Part shown: in pieces, positions 1 to 9,381 of the stretch
Layout: each line of letters begins with the position of its first letter
How positions within the stretch are numbered: the first letter of the stretch is position 1
Source of the DNA: Lepas anatifera
Lineage: Eukaryota; Arthropoda; Thecostraca; Lepadidae
Direction of reading: 5' to 3'
Length of the DNA stretch: 64,000 nucleotides
Assembly (NCBI GenBank): GCA_034440635.1
Contig: JAOTON010000980.1
Location: 434,001-498,000 of the forward strand
Notes under the pieces: model-generated
What the model saw: only the letters and a program-made list of their open reading frames with translations
What the model was told of the DNA's origin: nothing
Databases searched by the model: none
Position numbers and translations under genes: made by a program

Positions 1-410
1 GTGTGAAACCATGGGAAAAAACACGGCTTTCTACGATTTTTCGATAAAACCGAAATCTGGACACCCCTAATGTGCATATTGTAAGCTATATTAAAGCCAA
101 CGCTTATTAAACCAGTAGTTAATCATCCCTTATTTCTCTTCAGAGCAGGTTCACTTAATACTTATTTTTGTTATAAATTTTGTCCAAGTTGTTCTCAGTT
201 CGACTGTTGGAGTCGAAGTCTCACTAAAGTCATCGATGGACTTGTCACGGATACCCCGACCCCACCACCCGAACGAGCAGCTCCCACAATGAAGGGTTGA
301 TTTAGAAGCCAAAGTTTAATGTCCCACAAAGCACAGGGACGGCCGCCCCGCTCAGGTCACCCCCTCACCAGTCAGTTGCCAGCCGCCCTGTACGTCGGGT
401 AAACTATTGA
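1..410. other. No recognisable feature
   Basis: Anonymous sequence. I see no coding region with family resemblance, no tandem structure and no element termini. Confidence 0.5.
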
Positions 411-520
411 GCGCCGGAGCGTCTCAGGGGAACCGATCCCAAGCCTGGACATGCACTGCCACTGCATGCTTCTGAGCAACGGGCCGGAGCCCAACGCTCT
501 ACCAACTGAGCTACCGGGGC
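411..520 (-). tRNA. Degenerate tRNA-like sequence (tRNA pseudogene or SINE head)
   Basis: Read on the minus strand, this begins GCCCCGG, followed by a perfect A-box-like TAGCTCAGTTGG (502-513 on the plus strand) and the loop CTCCGGC. If that is an anticodon loop, position 33 is T and the anticodon is CCG (arginine). A B-box-like GGATCGGTTCC lies at 429-439 and differs from the consensus at two bases. The 3' end CCGGCGC can pair with the 5' GCCCCGG with one mismatch. At 110 bp it is too long for a normal tRNA, and the anticodon and T stems pair poorly. An intron could explain some of the length, but decay or SINE origin is more likely. The A and B boxes are seen directly; function is doubtful. 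Confidence 0.45.
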
Positions 521-1024
521 GGATCAGTATGTATCATTTACACTCACAATGTGCCTACACAGATAAACAACATGTTCTCTACTCTGATTGGGTTTTCGTA
601 CTTTGTGTCTGATTTGAAATTTACTTATCTTTCATGAGGCTGTTGAAGTCCCGCAAAATGCACCGAAGTTGCCTTCAGGCCCGCTGTAGGTGCCGCGGGA
701 GTGTGCGAGATTTTTCTTGCGGGACTGCGGTGCTTAAATCTTTCGACTCTACCTTCCCCCTCTCCTCCCAAGTTAACATTCACTCCTAAATGTCTATAAA
801 AACGCCCCGGGTTATGGCCTACCCTAGGCTTATTATTATTTTGTTTAATCCTCACGCATAATATGGGGATAAAAAAACGAACAAAATATATCGCAACCCA
901 CCCATGCCACTAATGTGCTGGATGACCCTATTGTTATGGTGTACAACGAGAAAGCAAAATAACAGTACCTTTAACAGAATTCTTTATAGGAAAAAAGTTG
1001 TTTTGTTTCACATACACAATACGT
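521..1024. other. No recognisable feature
   Basis: Mostly anonymous intergenic-type DNA. A 76-codon open frame on the minus strand (625-855) has no recognisable motif and is probably chance. Confidence 0.4.
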
Positions 1025-1029
1025 TTGCG

Positions 1030-1275
1030 GGCGTAAATCCCCAAATTTGATTGATTTTGTCACCAATCATTCACAAAAGTAAACCGATCGCCAATTGAGG
1101 TCCGAAATCACAAACTTTGACTGCTTTTATCACCCATCGCCAAATTGAATAAACCGATCGCCAACGGAGGTCTGAAATCGCCAGATTTGACTGTTTTTAT
1201 CCCCAATCGCCAAACAAAAAAAAAACGATCCCCAACAGTGGTTCTAAATCGCCAAATTGGCGAAATTTCGCCACA
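1030..1275. repeat. Tandem repeat, unit about 70 bp, about 3.5 copies
   Basis: The motif AAACCGATCGCCAA, followed by GAGGTC-GAAATC and TTTGACTG-TTTTATC-CCATCGCC, recurs at 1081 and 1151. A diverged copy starts near 1223 and a partial copy begins near 1030. Spacing is about 70-72 bp. The apparent overlapping ORFs on both strands here are by-products of the repeat. Confidence 0.75.
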
Positions 1276-1472
1276 TCTGGCAAGCCTGCGCCTTACACCC
1301 ATAAAATGCCGAAGAAGGCAGATAGCTGTTGAGTCTACAACTAAACTATAAAAAAGGACAGGAACCAAAAACAATCAACAAAATAAGAAAACTAAAACAA
1401 ACTAGAGCTTCATATTGTGGAGGGGGTGGCAGCACAGGGTTGACCCAGTCCAATACGATTACCTGCCTGGTG

Positions 1473-1785
1473 ACAGAGGGTCGGGAGGGCAGTCGCCAGC
1501 ATCACCGCGGGCAACATCACCAGGGTCGCCGACGGGCAGACGTCGACTGCTAACGACCAAAGTTCGGAGGAGGCGGCGTCCGCCGGAGAGCCCGAAATAC
1601 TGCGTCCGCGGCGCTGCGACGACGGTACCCCCAAGGCTGACTGGGACCCGGGCGTATCACTCCCCGTTGCTCCAATCTTGACCCCTCAGAAGAAACCGAC
1701 ACGTCAAGATCGGTCCCCTGAGGGAAAGCCCAGTGAACACGGTCAAACCAAAGGCTATTTTTTGCATTCCCTACAAAGTATTTGA
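1473..1785 (+). pseudogene. Open fragment of about 104 codons, possible retrotransposon ORF1 relic
   Basis: One plus-strand frame stays open between stop codons from 1473 to the stop at 1783-1785, with no ATG at its start. The product is hydrophilic and rich in Ser, Thr, Pro, Glu, Lys and Arg. It lies in a locally GC-rich patch quite unlike the AT-rich flanks. That composition resembles the disordered N-terminal half of non-LTR ORF1 proteins such as the one at 19828-21098, but I see no diagnostic motif. Overlapping shorter ORFs in other frames are treated as shadows. It could equally be chance in a GC-rich patch. Confidence 0.25.
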
Positions 1786-2059
1786 ACTGCGTTAAACAAA
1801 GTTAAACAATCCTCTGTACGGTTCAACAACAATTTCCTTCGCGTATTTCGAATGGAGATTTCATGAGTCTTATCTCATCGCTGTTTATCGGCGAATTTTG
1901 GGACACTGTAAATTTACATGTACAGTTTATTTTCATTGAAACATTTACATTTACATTACACTCAAATTTAAGGCACATGGTTCGACAAGTTCCTTGATTT
2001 CGGACGTCATAGTATGAAAAATCAAACATAATTTACGCTATAGCAGGCACTATAGCAAC
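1786..2059. other. No recognisable feature
   Basis: AT-rich spacer with runs such as repeated ACATTTACAT-like words near 1915-1965. No gene or element termini seen. Confidence 0.4.
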
Positions 2060-2335
2060 CGGTGACCGGGACATGAGGGTTTGACCTGGACTAATGACCT
2101 TTGACCTTGAGCTGAAACCTTGATCTTAACAGTTAACTGTTACGTCATAACATGATATGTCATATTGGGTGACGTCACCAGGCCGGAAGGGCTAGAGCCA
2201 GTGGTCTTGAAAATGGTGGTATGACCTTGACCTGTAAAAGTAAATCTTAGCCTTGCTTTAGGTGACAAACACATATCATTCCCATAAGGTTAAGGTATTA
2301 TGGGCTGAGGTTAGACAGAGTCTATCTGAATGCCC
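2060..2335. repeat. TGACCT/AGGTCA-rich repeat, copy 1
   Basis: This stretch carries many TGACCT words (TGACCTTGACC, TGACCTTTGACC) and TGACGTCA-like words. The same vocabulary, with ATAACNNGATAT and GATATGTCA in similar order, appears at 5900-6330. The two are therefore probably diverged copies of one interspersed repeat. Termini could not be defined. Confidence 0.45.
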
Positions 2336-2342
2336 ACTTCAT

Positions 2343-4755
2343 GGTAAGGACGTGTTAGGGCAGGATATGTTTGTCCAGCCTTGCTTTGAATGCACTAGTA
2401 GATGGCGCACTTATCACATGTTCAGGTAAAGAGTTCCACTTGTTTACAACGCTGTTAAAGAAGAACTTGGTTATTCTAAGATGCGTTGCCCTCTGCTTCT
2501 TTATCTTGAGAAAATGGCCTCTTGTACGTGTTGGGTTCAAAGCGAAGAAGTTGTCCGGGTCTGTTCTCAATTTCCCTGTTAATATCTTGAAGGTCGCTAT
2601 CATGTCTCCCCGATTCATCCTGTCCCTGATGGATGTCATCTCCAGCTTCTTAAGGCGTTCTTCATAGGGTAATTGACTTATACCCTGGACTGTTTTTGTA
2701 CCCCTCCGTTGAACCTTTTCCAGTACATCCAAGTCTTGAATCAAATAAGGACCAACAGCCTGAACACAATATTCAAGGTGTGGCCTTACATACACATTAA
2801 AAAGTGGTTTGAAGTTTTGCAGGGTCAGCTTGTCAAATGTTGTTTTACTCAGTCTGAGAGCCCCACTCGCTCGATTTGCAGCTTTTTACAATGCTCAGAT
2901 GATTTAATATTTGATGTTATTGTAACTCCTAGATCTCTTTCAGAGGTTGTTGTTTCCAATTGAATAACTTTGTTGTCAGAGTTTGTCATGAAGTATCGGT
3001 GACCTGGATTGTGCTCGCCACAGTGCATAACCTTGCATTTTTGCATTGAATTTCAAAAGCCACTTCTCAGACCACTTGCTGAGTGAGTCTAGATCTGTTT
3101 GGAGGGGTCTGGCATCTTCAGATGTTGTTATTCGCCGGTATATTTTACTTTCATCAGCAAACATCATCATTTTGCATTTGACTATGCTCGGGAGCTCGTT
3201 CACATATATGAGGAATAATGCGGATCCCAGGACTGAGCCCTGAGGTGCGCCGCTGGTAACTTTATTCCAACTGGACGTTTCACCTCTCACCGAGACTTGC
3301 TGCTCTCGATCAGTCAATAAATCTTCGATCCAGTTCAAAATTTTATCTCTGATTCCATATGCTTTCAGCTTAATTTTTGAGTCGTTGGTGTGGTACAGTG
3401 TCAAAGGATTTTTGGTAATCGAGGTACACAGCATCCAGTGATTGGTTCATATCCAGGTATTTGGTCCAGTCTTTAAGGCATTCAAGAATATTTGTGTGAC
3501 ATGACTTTTGAGAAACAAATCCATGTTGATATTTATTTAGTAGATTATTGTTGATAAGATGCGACATGATGCCTTTTTGATAATCCTTTCCCTTACTTTA
3601 CAAACTTGACTGGTTAAACTTACTGGACGGTAGTTCCCTGGAATTTTCTTCGAAACCTTTTTAAAGATCGGAACAACACTTGCGGTTTTCAAATCTAAAG
3701 GCAATTTTCCACAATCACGAGAATTCCTGTAAATAATGCTGAGAGGAAATGCAAGCACCTCTGCACCCTTCTTCAAAACTCTTGTTGGAATATTGTCTGG
3801 TCCAGAAGATTTGTTTCACTGAGGCCTCTCAATTCATCTGCTACCATCACCCTTGACATACCAATATCGCAAAGCTGGTGATTGTTATCTACCATTTCAG
3901 GAAATGTAGGTAACCCATAATTGCCCTCCTCGACAAAAACAGAGCAGAAGAATTTCTGCAGCTCCTCAGCAGCTTCCTTGTCGGAGTCGGTCACAGTGCC
4001 ATCCTGTTTTTTTCTAGCTGGCATACCGACTCCCTGACCTTGGTCTGGTTTCTTATGTATTGGGAGAGCTTCTTTGGATTTTGTTTCGAAATTTTTGCTA
4101 ACTTGGCTTCATATTTTCGCCTTGCTGCTTTAACAGCTTTTGCAGCGTTATTTCTTTCCGTCGTATACTTTGTGTGCATATTCTGCAGCATCTCTTCATC
4201 GTGTAAACTTAACGAACTATTTGCCTTCAAGTGCAGGTAGTCCTTCCATGCTCTGAATTTTTTTTACTTGTTTTTCCAATTGCCTATTGCACCAGGGGAG
4301 GCGCAGATTTTGTTTTAGTTTTCTTTTTCTTGGGAATGAACTGATCCATGCAATTCAAGACCTTGTCTCGAAAAAATATCCAGCTGTCGTTAACATCCAT
4401 TTCCTCCAAAAGGTGCCAATCAACCTCTTCTAATGTTGTATTCATGTTATCGTAATCACCTCTTCGAAAATCGTACTGTTTTTGTGTGCCATTGACCGTT
4501 TTCCTCTCAGAGCAAATTATCATTTTCCACGTCAAGACACAATGATCGCTTTTACCAATGGGGCATTATATCTCAATGATATCTTCAATGTCATTGTTAT
4601 GGTACGTGAAAATTAAGTCCAACCTAGAGGGATCACAACCTCTCCTATATCTTGTTGGAACTTTGATATGTTGATGCAGAAAGTTGTTCTGTGCCACCTC
4701 AAAAAACATACTTGAAGCAGATGTTAGCAATAGCATGGTATTATGGCGCAACTAC
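2343..4755 (-). mobile_element. 5'-truncated non-LTR retrotransposon, CR1/Jockey superfamily
   Basis: Minus-strand element holding, in transcript order, the end of the apurinic-type endonuclease domain, a linker, the reverse transcriptase and the C-terminal region. It begins inside the endonuclease, so it is 5'-truncated, which is the usual outcome of target-primed reverse transcription. The 3' end lies a little below the ORF stop at 2355; no clear poly-A tail or TSD was found. Its reading frame is broken in at least five places. Confidence 0.85.
2355..4751 (-). pseudogene. Broken endonuclease/reverse transcriptase ORF2 of CR1/Jockey type
   Basis: In transcript order the pieces are: endonuclease C-terminus (4751-4566, with VPTRYRRGCDPSRLDLIF), linker pieces (4535-4284, 4230-3991 and 4024-3773), the RT start (3776-3537, with GNYRPVSLTSQVCK), the RT centre (3567-3370, with VYLDYQKSFDTVPHQRL), the catalytic part (3434-2976, with APQGSVLG) and the C-terminal tail (2795-2355, with YVRPHLEYCVQA and KWNSLPEHV). 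The metal-binding FADD box reads FADE at 3150-3161 on the plus strand. Losing the second Asp should abolish polymerisation even without the frameshifts. The protein would copy element RNA at a nicked target. It is certainly a fossil. Confidence 0.85.
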
Positions 4756-4914
4756 GTTGTCCATTATACAAGTGAACTGTTACGGCTATGCGATTGTCGC
4801 GATATCAAAGCAAAGTCTGAATTTTAAAGCATATCAGTAAAAAAACCACTTCACAGATTCTTTCAGAAATAGACGCGCTCATTCTCTTAAATACAGTAAA
4901 GCACCATGGCAACT
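4756..4914. other. Short spacer
   Basis: Anonymous sequence between the retrotransposon and the tandem duplication. Confidence 0.4.
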
Positions 4915-5267
4915 GCATACGGTTCCTCAGCCACTCGGAAAATGGTAGAGGGACGAGGGCCCGATGTACACCGTCTGGTCTGGCCTGGTGACGTGACCTA
5001 GGTTTAGCTGAACCTCATATTTAGAAAAAAATTGGAATCATGATAAGAAAACATGCTTGCCAAAGTGACTCTCAGCATGCCAAAACAGGCATACGGTTCC
5101 TCAGCCACTCGGAAAATAGGTAGAGGGACGAGGGCCCGATGTACACCGTCTGGTCTGGCCTGGTGACGTGACCTAGGTTTAGCTGAACCTCATATTTAGA
5201 AAAAAATTGGAATCATGATAAGAAAACATGCTTGCCAAAGTGACTCTCAGCATGCCAAAACAGGCAT
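4915..5267. repeat. Tandem duplication, two units of about 174 bp
   Basis: GCATACGGTTCCTCAGCC begins at 4915 and again at 5089. The whole unit, through TAGCTGAACCTCATATTT and CAGCATGCCAAAACAGG, is repeated almost perfectly. The only difference I noted is one extra A in the second unit (GGAAAATAGG against GGAAAATGG). Such identity implies a recent duplication. Confidence 0.9.
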
Positions 5268-5899
5268 GCTAAGGGTGAGGGCCCCGTGTGTCGGCGTTCC
5301 TCGATAATCTGCCAGAAACCTGGCTGGCATGAAAGATGGTAGAAATAAACATGACAAAGCTGAACATTAAATGGACCGTCTTACACCAGGCAAAATTTCG
5401 TTTCGCCTAAAAAATCTGATTATTTCTCATAGCTCAATTCTCGGTTGATACATTTTACAACAGTTCTTAAGCGCACTTCCATCGTCCTTAATAACAGACT
5501 CATGCCTACTTATTACCAGATGTGGGCCCTGCTACCAAGTTTTTGAAGCCACTGCCACTACTTGTGCTACCTTGACTGGTTGAAAACGATACCTCTACTA
5601 GCACTACTTTTCAAAAATCTCGAGACCATTACCCGCTTCTCCGCTATCCCTAATTTGTATTATAATGTGCTACTAAAGCACCACCAAAAAAGCATCTTTT
5701 AACACGCGCACTGGACAGGTTGCCTCGCAGGCCCCTCCCAGCTATTTTTCCAATGTAGCCGAAGAGCACTCGTAGCCGAAAAATAATAATCGGCCATACT
5801 TGAGAAAACTTAGCGACACGTCGATACGTGAACAAATTTTGAAAATCGGTCAAACATTTTTGAACTTTAGGCTTTCAAAGTCAGACCTGCATTTTGAGA
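5268..5899. other. No recognisable gene
   Basis: Anonymous sequence. The stretch around 5520-5650 has ACTAC/CCGCT words like those at 13421-13565, hinting at a shared minor repeat. Short ORFs here have no family resemblance. Confidence 0.35.
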
Positions 5900-6360
5900 T
5901 CACCACAATAGCGCGGTCGGACCAGTTCACTTGCATTGGAAGACCGAGTGATGACGTCATAACGCGATATAACCGGGATGATATGTCAAGGTCACCTCAC
6001 ATGAAGGTCAATTTTAAGGTCAAAGGTCAAAGGCCAAGGTCATATAAGCATTTTTAAGGTCATTGACACCATTGCTTCAAGTCAAACTATCCGGTCGTTA
6101 CCCGGTCTGAAGTATATTATGCTATGACGTCATAGTTAAGGTACCTCAATGTAAAGGTCCATCAAAGGTCAAGTTTCAAGGTAATTTTTAAATTTCAATC
6201 CTCATTTCCCGCCAAAAAGTTACTCTAGTGCTAGTTATAGTGTATAGTATATATAGTATACAATATTGTGACCTCATAGGTCAATGACCTTGATGGACCT
6301 TGACCCCAAAAGTATAGAAGGTTCTTTGCAACCTTCCCTCAATGACCATGGTCCTTCTTT
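5900..6360. repeat. TGACCT/AGGTCA-rich repeat, copy 2
   Basis: Dense AGGTCA words (AAGGTCAAAGGTCAAAGG and many singles) turn to TGACCT at the right side, with TGACGTCATA and GCTATGACGTCATAG between them. The region resembles 2060-2335 in word content. No termini were defined, so the class is unknown. Confidence 0.45.
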
Positions 6361-6734
6361 AGCTTATTTCTGTTTTTTTCCCCGCATAGGTCAATGAAAA
6401 TTGGCGATGGTGTGGATTACCACAGCCCCCACCAACCTCCCCTCTCCCTCCCACAACCGGCGATTTTCTACGCCTCTTAGTTTCAAAGATCTTAGTGGGG
6501 CCTACCAGGGCCCCCTTCCAGTGTGTGTTAGTGCCAGACTCCTCTCCAGTGCGGGTGTTACACAAGTTTCAATGGAAACTCCTGCTTATCAGTATATTAC
6601 ATAAGAAATAAGTGTTTTATTCTGGGACATACAAAAATGTTATACAAAAATAATCAATTTAGCCTCCTTTTGATTGTGTGATGGAGAAAAGCAATTCTTT
6701 TTATCTATGTATCTTGACTTTTTGGTGATGTCCC
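6361..6734. other. No recognisable feature
   Basis: Spacer left of MITE B1. Overlapping short ORFs on both strands (6359-6604) look like chance. Confidence 0.4.
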
Positions 6735-6738
6735 TTAA

Positions 6739-7691
6739 CCCTCGCCCCGGTGGGGGTTTCAAAGACCCCCTCGAACGCGGCTCCTATGCGGGATAGCGAA
6801 AAAACGCGAAAGCTGGTGGATAGCCCATAACAGTTCATGAAAAAAACATTAAAAGTCACTTTTTTGCTCAAGTCAATGTTGAGGTCATGACAGCTAAAAA
6901 AGATGGCATGTTAGAGTAGAGTTTTGGGCTCTAGCGTCTAACAGAGTTGAGTTAGAACCATTTTAGGCATCATTCGCTTCCTTTCGTTACGGCGAATCGA
7001 TGATGTATGACTACACTAGGTCAAAACATAAAAATGACCTACCCTGAGGTTAGTTCAAGGTCACTATCTGATCTAGCAAAGTCAATATGCATATCAATCA
7101 ACTCGCAATAACAAACCAAACCTACTGGTACCAAAATAAAAGTTTTATCGTCATTTCCTGCAAAGATATTGAGCCAATCCTGAACATCTACTTAAGTAGC
7201 CCAGATGACCTCTTAGAGGTCACAGGTAATTTCTTTAACAATAATCTAGAAAGGAGCCCAGGATATTAGGAGCCCAAGCATATGAAGGTATTTTCAGCTG
7301 TATGTACATACACAAATACAGCCCAATTCCTGTTTTCCCCATGCATTTCCAATGAAGAGGTCATTACCTGCATCTGACCCTAGGCCATCGATATGAAAAA
7401 TCCCGAAACATGTTTTGTAGCACTCGGTGGGCTTAGTACAAGGTATAAGTTTGAATTCGATAGATTCGCCATTTTCTTACTTATGTCACCTTAAACATTT
7501 TTGGAGGTGAGGTCACTTGACCTGAACTTGTGACCTGACTTGAGATGACCCAAACTTGAAGTTTTAGGGAAGTTGCAAAATTGATCACGTATAAGGTGTG
7601 ACAAATACGGCGGTCCCTCGTTCCACCGTTTTCCCGCGCCTCCGGAAAAAAACCCGAGGGGGTGTTCAAAAACCTATCAGCGAGACGAGGG
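6739..7691 (+). mobile_element. TTAA-flanked MITE, family B copy B1
   Basis: TTAA lies at both ends (6735-6738 and 7692-7695), enclosing 953 bp. The left end reads CCCTCGCCCCGGTGGGGG and the reverse complement of the right end begins CCCTCGTCTCGC. TTAA duplication with CCC-type termini is the signature of piggyBac-class elements. No transposase is present, so it is non-autonomous. The interior carries many AGGTCA/TGACCT words, including an inverted pair spaced by two bases at 7510-7523, and a subterminal hairpin (ACGGCGG...CCACCGT) near 7608-7630. Internal sequence is shared with the split element at 7692-13416 and with 48650-49317. Confidence 0.8.
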
Positions 7692-7856
7692 TTAAGATAT
7701 CATAAGTAAGAACAAGGTTAATCTATCAAATTAAAATTCATATCACATGATGAGCCCACCAAGCGCAACAAAATGTTTCTGGTATTTTCTGTATCGATGA
7801 CCTAGGGTCAGATACAGATAATAACCTCTCCATTGGCAATGCATAGGGACAACATC
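7692..7856 (-). mobile_element. Family B MITE B', left fragment (inverted)
   Basis: Runs in the opposite orientation to B1 and matches its 3' half: CATAAGTAAG, CATATCACATGATG, a GATGACC-TAGGTCAGAT-like stretch, then CCATTGGCAATGCATAGGGA. It stops at 7856 where the retrotransposon begins, and the match resumes at 12780. Its first bases TTAAGATATCATAAG correspond to internal family sequence (compare 54142-54160), so B1 appears to have inserted at a TTAA inside B'. The portion expected left of B1 was not recognised. Confidence 0.7.
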
Positions 7857-8051
7857 TTTTAGCGCTTTTACTGTCATCTGTATCATCTTTTTAGGGTCCT
7901 AGGTCATTCCCACAACACTCTCTGGTTCAGTTTTGGCACACATTGAATTGCTTATCAAGGTAGTCTCGCAGTTTAAGGAATTTTGAGTGGTCTAGTACCG
8001 GCGAGGATCCTTTATTTGGTTAATTAACTGCTTATCTAAGTTTCGGGAGCA

Positions 8052-9381
8052 ATGTCAGACAAGGGTGATTTGATTGTGCTAAAAAGACTGGTGGAGGAAC
8101 AGAGAGCTCATATAATGCAACTGGAAGCCAAGGTTGAAGTGGCCATGCAAATGGCAGAGGATGCTGAGGCCTACAGCCGCCAGGATTGCCTCATCCTAAG
8201 GGGAGCTCTTGCCCTGCGTCCCGGGGCTAGTTTGAGAAGTGAGGTGGCACGACTGATATACTTTCACACAGGAGTAAAATTGGAAAATTGGCACATAAAC
8301 ACGGCTCATTGGTTGAAATTTGGAAAGTCTATCATCATCAGATTCAACAACAAAGAAATTAGAAACACTATCTACAGCAAAAGAGTTCCGAAAGACAAAA
8401 CCAAGAGAGGACTATACATTCACGAATCTCTGACAACTTCAAAGGACAAGTTAGTGGAAAAGTATGTAGCTCTAAAAAAGGAAAAAATCATCACCTCATA
8501 CTGGACCCAACAGGGGCAAGTATACATAACGAGCGGGAAAGACCTCCTCCCATGCTACTGAAGCCTGACTGGAATGCTGATGACATTCGGGACAAAATCG
8601 CTGCACAACCGAGGGCCTACAGCGAAGCAGTAAAAGTTGGGACTGTGCATGCCTCACGTGAACCCAGCAGTCCCCCATCCAACACCGTGGCCACATCGGA
8701 AAATGACACCAGGAATGGGGAGGGGCAAAATTATAACAAAGCTAAGAGGTCACATGCAACAGTACCAGCAGAAGCAAGGGAGGGAGCGAAGGAGGAAGTG
8801 CATGGACCTAGGAACGCAGACATGGCAAATGGAGAGCGGGAGACTGCTAGCCAATGTAAAGCCGATGGGGAAAAAAGTACACAAACAGGAGAAACACAGG
8901 GGAACAAACACGGGAGCTCTGGGGAAGGTGGGGCAGATGAGGTGTTACAAATGCATGTGGTACTAAGGTAGATTCGGAAACAGATGGAGTGAAGGCACAG
9001 ACAGAAGTACTGTTTGGGGCGGAGGAGGAACGGGAAAAGGGTAGGTCTGATGAACATTGCAATACTTTCGGTACCCCAAAAATAAAAACTCACCTGGGAA
9101 AACACCATCATCACAAAGCGACAAAAAACAAAGAAAGTCCCAAAGAAGAAAAGCTAAATGGTAGACATGGATTCCACACATCAAAGTCTGCATTTCCTGG
9201 ATCAAGATTTGGAGATGATGGTAAGCTGGTGAGCTTTGAATTTGATCCTTACGATTTTTCACGATACCACCACGATGTTGTTATGAAAACTGTAAATATC
9301 CTATCGCAATATGACAGCATGATCAATTTGCATTTTCAGAAGAATAATTTGAACAATCACGGCACCTTAAATGACATGTGA
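8052..9381 (+). pseudogene. Retrotransposon ORF1 (coiled coil plus RNA-binding type), frameshifted
   Basis: The start ATG at 8052 gives a short acidic lead, then a heptad-like coiled coil (LVEEQRAHIMQLEAKVEVA). After it comes an ORF1-type core with EAYSRQDCLILRGA and later KTKRGLYIHESLTTSKDK, which resembles the RRM-like part of non-LTR ORF1 proteins. The frame closes at 8561, continues in another frame at 8552-8971 (hydrophilic, low complexity) and again at 8989-9381. At least two frame breaks are needed to read it through. ORF1 proteins of this type bind the element RNA in a ribonucleoprotein. Its final TGA (9379-9381) overlaps the ORF2 start by 11 bp. Confidence 0.7.
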
